6,312 nucleotides of DNA, taken from assembly GCA_026713285.1 (NCBI GenBank), contig JAPOOT010000473.1:1-6312 (forward strand). The letters run 5' to 3'. Shown in pieces: positions 1 to 6,312 of the stretch (position 1 is the first letter of the stretch; each line of letters opens with the position of its first letter). The position numbers and the translations under genes were made by a program. The notes under the pieces are model-generated. The model was not told the DNA's origin. It was given only the letters and a program-made list of their open reading frames with translations, and ran no database searches. Origin of the DNA: Gemmatimonadota bacterium. Its GTDB lineage: Bacteria > JAAXHH01.

Positions 1-30
1 CCGCACGAGGTGAACGAAGTTGAAGCGTAA
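1..30 (+). CDS. 3' end of upstream gene, probably ACIII subunit ActD (partial)
   Basis: The first frame is open from the window edge to a TAA at 28-30 and gives the acidic tail PHEVNEVEA. The identity is inferred only from position: in ACIII operons the gene before actE is usually actD, a two-helix membrane subunit. Nine residues are not enough to confirm this. The stop lies 8 nt inside the next gene if that gene starts at the TTG at 20, so the two genes would overlap by 11 nt. Such an overlap suits translational coupling. Confidence 0.5.
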   Translation, partial: PHEVNEVEA

Positions 31-622
31 CCCCATGGCCCTCTTATACGCCGGTATCCTGTGCGTCCTTTGCCTGGCCGTCACGGCGGCCTGCCGGCAG
101 GACATGCACGATCAGCCGCGCGCCGAGCCCTTCGAGGAGAGCGACTTCTTCGGCGACCGCCGTTCGGTGCGTCCCGCGGTGGCCGGGACCATTCCCCGGG
201 GCCATCTGCGGCTGGACGAGCATTTCTACACGGGCAAGATCGACGGCGCGCTGGCCACGGATTTCCCGGCTCCGGTGACGATCGAAATGCTGAAGCGGGG
301 GCAGGAACGATACGATATCTTCTGCGCGCCGTGCCACAGCAAGACCGGGGACGGCCTCGGCATGATCGTGCAGCGGGGCATGAAACAGCCGGAGTCCTTC
401 CACAGCCAGCGGCTTCTCGATGTGGAGGTGGGCCATTACTTCGACGTGGTAACCAACGGTTTCGGCAACATGTACAGTTACGAGGATCGCATCGACCCGG
501 CTGACCGGTGGGCCATCGCCGCCTATGTCCGCGCTCTGCAGATGAGTCAGGGCGCCAACCTGTCCGAACTGCCGGAATCTGATCAGCAACGCATCCGGCA
601 AATCGTGGAAGTGGAAGAATGA
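20..622 (+). CDS. actE: ACIII monohaem cytochrome c subunit ActE
   Basis: Periplasmic c-type cytochrome subunit of Alternative Complex III, expected to pass electrons from the iron-sulfur and multihaem subunits to the downstream oxidase. The 200-residue product has a positively charged start, a hydrophobic segment at about residues 7-24 and a cysteine at 25 in a lipoprotein-like context (VTAAC), so it may be lipid-anchored. The haem-binding motif CAPCH is at 102-106, and Met151 in the GFGNMYSYED stretch is the likely second axial ligand. The segment DQPRAEPFEESDFF (31-44) and the ending RWAIAAYVRALQ resemble ActE proteins. I chose the TTG start at 20 because GAGGTGA at 7-13 is a good ribosome-binding site and because this start supplies Lys2 and Arg3 for the signal peptide. 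The ATG at 35 lacks both. The gene overlaps actF by ATGA. Confidence 0.9.
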   Translation: MKRNPMALLYAGILCVLCLAVTAACRQDMHDQPRAEPFEESDFFGDRRSVRPAVAGTIPRGHLRLDEHFYTGKIDGALATDFPAPVTIEMLKRGQERYDIFCAPCHSKTGDGLGMIVQRGMKQPESFHSQRLLDVEVGHYFDVVTNGFGNMYSYEDRIDPADRWAIAAYVRALQMSQGANLSELPESDQQRIRQIVEVEE

Positions 623-1821
623 CCGCAATCTCGAATAATCTTCTGGCGCAGATCAACGGTGTACAGACCCGTGCGTTGACGGCCGGCGTCCTGCTGCTTC
701 TGGGTGGGCTGCTCTACGCCTTCGCCATGGGCGAGATGTCCGGTTTCTACCAGGCCTACCTGGTGGGCTACATGATCTGTGTGGGCATCACCCTGGTATG
801 CATGGCCTTCATCATGCTGCACCACCTCATCGGCGGCCGCTGGGGATTCGTCATCCAGCGACTGCTCGAAGCCGCCATGAGCACGCTGCCCGTGCTGCTC
901 GTCCTCTTCATCCCCATCGTGCTGGGCATGCACGACCTGTACCACTGGACGCACGCGGAAGTGGTGGCCGTCGATCCGATCCTGCAGCACAAGGAATCCT
1001 ATCTCAACGTGCCCTTCTTCCTGGCGCGGACCATATTCTATTTTGCTATCTGGATCACTGCCGCCTTTCTGCTGATCAGATGGTCCAGGTCCCAGGACAC
1101 GTCGGGGGACCCGAGGCTGACGGACAAGATGCGGAACGTCTGCGGACCCGGCGTCGTGGTGTTCGCCCTGACGATGACTTTCGCGTCCTTCGACTGGATC
1201 ATGTCGACCGACCCACACTGGTTCTCGACACTATACGGGGTCATGATGATCGTAAACAGCGGAGGCGCCGCCCTTTCGTTCATCGTGATCATGATGACCT
1301 GGCTCAGGAAACACGAACCCCTGTCGGAACTCGCCGACGCGGACCGGTTCCACGACTGGGGCAAGCTGCTGCTGGCCTTTACGCTCCTCTGGTTCTACAT
1401 GATGCTGTCCCAGTTTCTCATCATCTGGGCAGCGAACCTGCCGGAAGAAAACCCCTGGTACGTGCACCGCGTCAATGGCGGCTGGGAAGTCGTTTCCGTC
1501 GTCCTGGTGCTCTGCCGGTTTGTGATTGCCTTCTTCCTGCTCCTGTCCATACCGCGGAAGCGGGACCCGCGCAGACTGGTGCGCGTGGCCTGGTTCATCC
1601 TGGTCATGCACCTGGTCGACATCTTCTGGCACGTGGCGCCCAACTTCCGTCTGGATGGATTCGAAGCCAGCTTGATGGACGTGATCGTTCCGGTCGGGCT
1701 GTTTGGCATCTGGTTTTACTTTGTACTCAATCGGCTGAAGAGCAATCCGTTGATTCCGCAGAAGGATCCGCGATTCGAAGAGATCGTGGCATCGGTCTCG
1801 AAGGCAAAGGTACAAGGCTAA
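619..1821 (+). CDS. actF: ACIII integral membrane subunit ActF (quinol:cytochrome c oxidoreductase)
   Basis: Polytopic membrane subunit of Alternative Complex III. The 400-residue product has about ten hydrophobic helices, near residues 18-36, 45-67, 85-104, 130-153, 177-195, 204-228, 249-272, 290-310, 320-337 and 353-370. This fits ActF, a shortened relative of the NrfD-like subunit ActC. Family-like stretches include SFDWIMSTDPHWFSTLYG (190-207) and LSQFLIIWAANLPEE (263-277). ActF lies in the membrane next to ActC; its exact role in quinol oxidation or proton movement is not settled. The ATG start lies in an ATGA overlap with the actE stop, which indicates coupled translation. The short charged C-terminus (371-400) is probably cytoplasmic. 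The main alternative is another NrfD/PsrC-type subunit, but the position after actE makes ActF much more likely. Confidence 0.92.
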   Translation: MTAISNNLLAQINGVQTRALTAGVLLLLGGLLYAFAMGEMSGFYQAYLVGYMICVGITLVCMAFIMLHHLIGGRWGFVIQRLLEAAMSTLPVLLVLFIPIVLGMHDLYHWTHAEVVAVDPILQHKESYLNVPFFLARTIFYFAIWITAAFLLIRWSRSQDTSGDPRLTDKMRNVCGPGVVVFALTMTFASFDWIMSTDPHWFSTLYGVMMIVNSGGAALSFIVIMMTWLRKHEPLSELADADRFHDWGKLLLAFTLLWFYMMLSQFLIIWAANLPEENPWYVHRVNGGWEVVSVVLVLCRFVIAFFLLLSIPRKRDPRRLVRVAWFILVMHLVDIFWHVAPNFRLDGFEASLMDVIVPVGLFGIWFYFVLNRLKSNPLIPQKDPRFEEIVASVSKAKVQG

Positions 1822-1822
1822 A

Positions 1823-2248
1823 ATGAATCTCGGCAAGAACCATCACATTGTCGACGAGGCGTCGATTGAACGGGGCCACGAAGTATTCGAAACCAACGTG
1901 CCCCTGGTCATCAAGTTCGGCATCGGCCTGACTGCGCTCGCCATCATTTCCATGGTGTTGATGTGGCTGATGTTCGTGGTGATCGAAGATTACAACGCGA
2001 CGACCTTCGACACGCCTTCACCTATGCTCGAAGAGAACGCCATTCCGCCCGAACCGCGGCTGCAGGTCATCCCCGAAGAAGACCTGATCGTCCTCCAGGA
2101 GGCGGAAAACAAGAAACTGAATACCTACGGGTGGGTGATCCGGACGGCGGAAATCGTCCAGATCCCGATCGACCGGGCCATGCACCTGATCGCGACCGAC
2201 GACCGGTACACACTGCCCTCGGCGGCGGAAACCGGGGAAGGACAGTAA
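1823..2248 (+). CDS. Small one-helix membrane protein between actF and sco, function unknown
   Basis: A 141-residue protein that I cannot assign a function. It has a polar N-terminus (1-27), one strong hydrophobic helix at about 28-54, then a soluble tail rich in acidic residues. The tail contains PPEPRLQ (75-81), a DL...E..KLNTYGWV block (87-105) and IPIDRAMHLI (114-123). From memory this PRLQ/YGWV/IPIDRAM pattern recurs in small proteins encoded beside SCO and ACIII or cytochrome oxidase genes, usually annotated as hypothetical. By the positive-inside tendency and the long acidic tail, the C-terminal part is probably periplasmic. It starts 1 nt after the actF stop, with a weak AAGG site at 1814-1817, and ends 4 nt before sco, so it is clearly co-translated with both. 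It may be an accessory ACIII subunit, a link between ACIII and the oxidase, or an assembly factor. Confidence 0.85.
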   Translation: MNLGKNHHIVDEASIERGHEVFETNVPLVIKFGIGLTALAIISMVLMWLMFVVIEDYNATTFDTPSPMLEENAIPPEPRLQVIPEEDLIVLQEAENKKLNTYGWVIRTAEIVQIPIDRAMHLIATDDRYTLPSAAETGEGQ

Positions 2249-2252
2249 GACT

Positions 2253-3176
2253 GTGGTCACATATCGATTCAAATACGCTGCCTCCGCCGCATACACCGCA
2301 TTTGCCGCGGTCCTGATTTCGGCCCTGCTGGCGCTGCCCTCGGGGAGCTATGGGCAGGAAGGCGAAAGCGGCCCGGCGATCATGAAGGACATCGGTTCCG
2401 GACCCGGCCTGGACGCGAGCGCCACGCCCGAGATCCTGAAGCACGTCGGCATTGAACAGAAGATCGGGGCCTCGCTGCCGCTGGACCTGAAATTTCATGA
2501 TGAAACGGGTACGCTGGTCGAGCTGGGCAGCTACTTCGGGGAGAAACCCGTCATCCTCACGCTGGTCTACTACGACTGTCCCATGCTGTGTACGGAAGTC
2601 CTCAACGGGCTCAACCGGAGCCTGGCCCCGCTGAATTACAGTATAGGCGAGGAATTCAAGGTCGTGACCGTCAGCTTCGACCCGAGGGAAACCCCGCAGC
2701 TCGCATCGCAGAAGAAGGCGGTCTACACGCAGCGGTACGGACGGCCCGGCACTAAAGCAGGCTGGCACTTCCTGACAGGTGACGCACCGGCTATCGACGC
2801 GCTGACTGAGACTGTCGGCTTCAACTACGTCTACGATGAAACAGAAGGGCAGTTCGTGCATGGCAGCGCCATGATGATCGTCAGTCCCGGGGGTACGGTT
2901 TCCCATTACTTCTTCGGGATCGAGTATCCTTCGGAGGACGTCCGGCTGGCCCTCGTCGAGTCATCGGAAAACAAGCTGGGCACCGTGTTCGACCAGGTGA
3001 TGCTGTACTGTTTCAACTACGATCCGGAACAGGGAAAGTACGGGGTCGCCATCATGAACTCGATGCGCGTCGCCGGGCTGGTCACGCTGCTGGCCATGGG
3101 ATCCTTCATGATCGTCATGTTCAAGCGTGACAGACGCAGAAAGCGGGCGAGGCGCGAAAGCGGGAAAGACGCGTAA
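2253..3176 (+). CDS. SCO1/SenC family copper chaperone for the CuA site of cytochrome c oxidase
   Basis: A thioredoxin-fold copper protein that in this family delivers copper to, or reduces the cysteines of, the CuA centre in oxidase subunit II. The 307-residue product has a signal-like N-terminus (Arg5 and Lys7, hydrophobic 12-28), a periplasmic domain and a second hydrophobic segment at about 272-290 followed by a very basic tail, so it is probably anchored at its C-terminus. The copper ligands are visible: CPMLC (Cys109 and Cys113) and His203 in FVHGSAMMIV. Other landmarks are SFDPRET (141-147) and LYCFNYDPEQGKYG (251-264). It is longer than typical SCO proteins because of the C-terminal anchor. 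The start is the GTG at 2253, with AAGGA at 2238-2242; the next in-frame ATG would remove the signal sequence. Its place just before coxB fits a role in CuA assembly. Confidence 0.93.
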   Translation: MVTYRFKYAASAAYTAFAAVLISALLALPSGSYGQEGESGPAIMKDIGSGPGLDASATPEILKHVGIEQKIGASLPLDLKFHDETGTLVELGSYFGEKPVILTLVYYDCPMLCTEVLNGLNRSLAPLNYSIGEEFKVVTVSFDPRETPQLASQKKAVYTQRYGRPGTKAGWHFLTGDAPAIDALTETVGFNYVYDETEGQFVHGSAMMIVSPGGTVSHYFFGIEYPSEDVRLALVESSENKLGTVFDQVMLYCFNYDPEQGKYGVAIMNSMRVAGLVTLLAMGSFMIVMFKRDRRRKRARRESGKDA

Positions 3177-3187
3177 CGGACGAAAGA

Positions 3188-3206
3188 GGCCCGGACAGAC
3201 CGGGCC
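3188..3206 (+). promoter_or_regulatory. Perfect GC-rich hairpin in the sco-coxB gap
   Basis: GGCCCGG (3188-3194) and CCGGGCC (3200-3206) pair perfectly around a 5-nt ACAGA loop. It begins 11 nt after the sco stop in the largest intergenic gap of the window (90 nt). No run of T follows, so it is not a standard intrinsic terminator. It may stabilise or separate the ACIII-sco part and the cox part of the transcript, or cause partial attenuation. A weaker stem, GGCGC (3212-3216) with GCGCC (3224-3228), and a 10-bp palindrome CGCCATGGCG (3225-3234) follow. The structure is seen; the role is inference. Confidence 0.5.
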
Positions 3207-3266
3207 GGAACGGCGCACCTGCCGCGCCATGGCGGAAAAGATCCGACATAACCGTAAAGTGAGCGT

Positions 3267-4210
3267 ATGAACAACCAATTCCAACTCCATCCCGAGATCG
3301 CATCTACCTTTGCCTTCGACGTCGATCTGCTGTATTTTTTCGTAGTGGCCGTAAGCATATTCTTCATGGCCCTGATCTGTGTCCTGATTTTCGTCTTCGC
3401 CATGAAGTACCGGCGCCGCACCGAGGACCAGCAGGCGGAAACCCAGACGCACGGCCACCTCGGGCTCGAAATAACGTGGTCCGCCATACCGCTCGTCCTC
3501 ATGCTGATCATGTTCGCATGGGGCGTCTGGCTCTTCTTCAGGGTGTACCAGATCCCGGACGGCGCCATGGAGTATTACGTGGTCGGCAAGCAGTGGATGT
3601 GGCATGTGCAGCATCCCACGGGGCAGCGGGAAATCAACGAAATGCACGTGCCGATCAACACGCCGGTGAAGCTGACCATGGCGTCCGAGGACGTCATACA
3701 CAGTTTCTTCATCCCGGCGTTCCGGGTGAAGAACGACGTGATTCCCGGGCGGTACACCTCGCTGACCTTCGAGGCGACGAAACCCGGCAAGTACCACCTG
3801 TTCTGCGCGGAGTACTGCGGTACCGAACACTCGCAAATGATCGGAAGCGTTTACGCCATGGAACCGGAAGACTACCAGAACTGGCTGGGCGGCGGCGTGG
3901 CCGACGAGACGCCCGAGGAGGCCGGGGCCCGGCTCTTCTCGCAGCTCAACTGCGATACGTGCCACAGCGACCAGGCAGCGTCCCGGGGGCCGTCCCTGAA
4001 CGGGAAATTCGGCACGGAGGAAGTCCTCGCCAGCGGAGAACGCATTTTGATCGACGAAGCCTATATCCGGGAGTCCATCGTGAACCCCCGGATCCGGCTG
4101 GTAGCCGGCTATCCGTCGATCATGCCGACCTACCAGGGTCAGATCACGGAGACCAATATCTTCAATCTGATTTCCTACATTAAGACACTGCCGAGTACGG
4201 AGGGCGCCCA

Positions 4211-4214
<4 letters not shown>
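3267..4214 (+). CDS. coxB: Cytochrome c oxidase subunit II with fused cytochrome c domain (caa3 type)
   Basis: Electron-entry subunit of the oxidase: it takes electrons through its haem c, passes them to the binuclear CuA centre and on to haem a in subunit I. The 315-residue product has two membrane helices (about 21-46 and 71-93) and then a periplasmic cupredoxin domain. The aromatic KQWMWHVQHP stretch is at 109-117. The CuA ligands are all present: His145, Cys180, Glu182 (backbone), Cys184, His188 and Met191. A C-terminal cytochrome c domain (about 215-311) carries CDTCH at 229-233 and a likely axial Met286 in the PSIMPTY stretch. No cleavable signal or lipobox is evident. The ATG at 3267 is the only reasonable start, because an in-frame TAA lies at 3255-3257; the ribosome-binding site is weak (AAAGTGAG, 3256-3263). 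The gene overlaps coxA by ATGA. Confidence 0.96.
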
Positions 4215-5870
<1,656 letters not shown>

Positions 5871-5878
<8 letters not shown>

Positions 5879-5906
5879 CCTGCGGGCATACGCATAGCCT
5901 GCGGGC
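5871..5906 (+). repeat. Tandem 17-bp direct repeat across the coxA stop codon
   Basis: ACGCATAGCCTGCGGGC occurs at 5871-5887 and again, identical, at 5890-5906, giving a 19-nt period with a 2-nt spacer. The first copy contains the coxA stop TAG (5876-5878); the second lies in the coxA-coxC gap. The period is not a multiple of three, so the second copy does not extend coxA. It looks like a local slippage duplication; a protein-binding or RNA role is possible but unsupported. Confidence 0.85.
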
Positions 5907-5933
5907 GTGCCAGATGCGCGCAGTCATCCTGTG

Positions 5934-5939
5934 AAGGAG
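5934..5939 (+). promoter_or_regulatory. Ribosome-binding site that fixes the coxC start
   Basis: AAGGAG at 5934-5939 lies 7 nt before the GTG at 5947. It supports GTG as the coxC start over the in-frame ATG at 6010, which would remove the N-terminal 21 residues and has no comparable site. Confidence 0.75.
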
Positions 5940-5946
5940 CAAGATC

Positions 5947-6312
5947 GTGTCAGTCAGTACGGAAGCGGCCGCACACGGCCACGATGTACACGAAGGCCAT
6001 CCTGAATACATGCGTCACCAGTTCGACGACATGGATCAGCAGAACGATGCCGCGAGCCTTGGGATGTGGCTGTTCCTGTTGACGGAGGTCATGTTCTTCG
6101 GCGGGTTCTTCCTGGGGTATTCGATCTATCGCAGCGAGTACTACGATTCTTTCGTCATCGGCAGCCAGAACCTGGACGTCTTTCTCGGCGGCCTGAACAC
6201 CGTCGCCCTGATCACCAGCAGCGTCACCATGGCCTTTGCCGTCCGCGCGGCCCAGCTCGGCAAGAAGAACCACATCATCGCCTTCCTGGTGATGACCCTC
6301 GTACTCGGTCTC
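5947..6312 (+). CDS. coxC: Cytochrome c oxidase subunit III, N-terminal part (cut by window end)
   Basis: Membrane subunit that stabilises subunit I and supports proton uptake. Only the first 122 residues are in the window. They begin with a histidine-rich soluble segment (His10, His12, His15, His18, His24) leading into HQFDDMDQQ (24-32) and ASLGMWLFLLTEVMFFGGFF (36-55), which is typical of COX3, with Glu47 in the first helix. Helices are seen at about 38-58 and 78-98, and a third begins near 110. The GTG start has a good AAGGAG site 7 nt upstream. The gene follows coxA after 68 nt, the usual order coxB-coxA-coxC. The frame is open to the last base, and the rest of the gene is outside the window. 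Confidence 0.93.
   Translation, partial: MSVSTEAAAHGHDVHEGHPEYMRHQFDDMDQQNDAASLGMWLFLLTEVMFFGGFFLGYSIYRSEYYDSFVIGSQNLDVFLGGLNTVALITSSVTMAFAVRAAQLGKKNHIIAFLVMTLVLGL

Noticed and set aside
798..1826. Second plus-strand frame of 342 codons inside actF
   Set aside because: It is out of frame with the clear ten-helix ActF protein and gives an Arg/Pro/His-rich product with no family resemblance.
3188..3206. Intrinsic transcription terminator after sco
   Set aside because: The stem is strong but is followed by GGAACGGCG rather than a T run, so it does not meet the usual pattern; kept only as a hairpin of unknown role.
3207..3266. Sigma70-type promoter before coxB
   Set aside because: I see no convincing pair of -35 and -10 boxes at normal spacing.

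Overview
The window is a single plus-strand block of aerobic respiratory-chain genes, cut at both ends. In order it holds the last codons of an upstream gene (probably actD), actE, actF, a small one-helix membrane protein, an SCO1/SenC copper chaperone, and coxB, coxA and the first 122 codons of coxC. The first genes belong to Alternative Complex III (ACIII), a quinol:cytochrome c oxidoreductase unrelated to bc1. The later ones encode a caa3-type cytochrome c oxidase whose subunit II carries its own c-type haem domain.

Layout: 1-2248 is the ACIII part, tightly packed with ATGA overlaps or 1-nt gaps. 2253-3176 is the SCO chaperone, which begins only 4 nt after the small gene. 3177-3266 is a 90-nt gap with a perfect 7-bp GC-rich hairpin. 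3267-5878 is coxB-coxA with an ATGA overlap. 5879-5946 is a 68-nt gap whose first part carries the second copy of a 17-bp direct repeat that spans the coxA stop codon. coxC runs from 5947 off the end. No stretch over 300 nt lacks a gene, and I see no tRNA, rRNA, mobile element or CRISPR array.

How the genes work together: ACIII oxidises membrane quinol. Its peripheral monohaem subunit ActE probably delivers electrons towards the cytochrome domain of CoxB. From there they pass to CuA in CoxB and then to haem a and the haem a3/CuB site in CoxA, where oxygen is reduced and protons are pumped. The SCO protein probably loads copper into the CuA site. Subunit I has the YSHPxVY form of helix VI, so it is an A2-type haem-copper oxidase.

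Organism: a GC-rich, aerobic or facultatively aerobic bacterium, probably with a Gram-negative envelope. ACIII linked to caa3 genes is known in Rhodothermota, Bacteroidota, Acidobacteriota, Gemmatimonadota and related environmental lineages; the sequence alone does not let me choose among them. Three of the seven starts are non-ATG (TTG for actE, GTG for sco and coxC). The window is mostly a known type of locus. The least characterised parts are the small membrane protein at 1823-2248 and the two intergenic elements.
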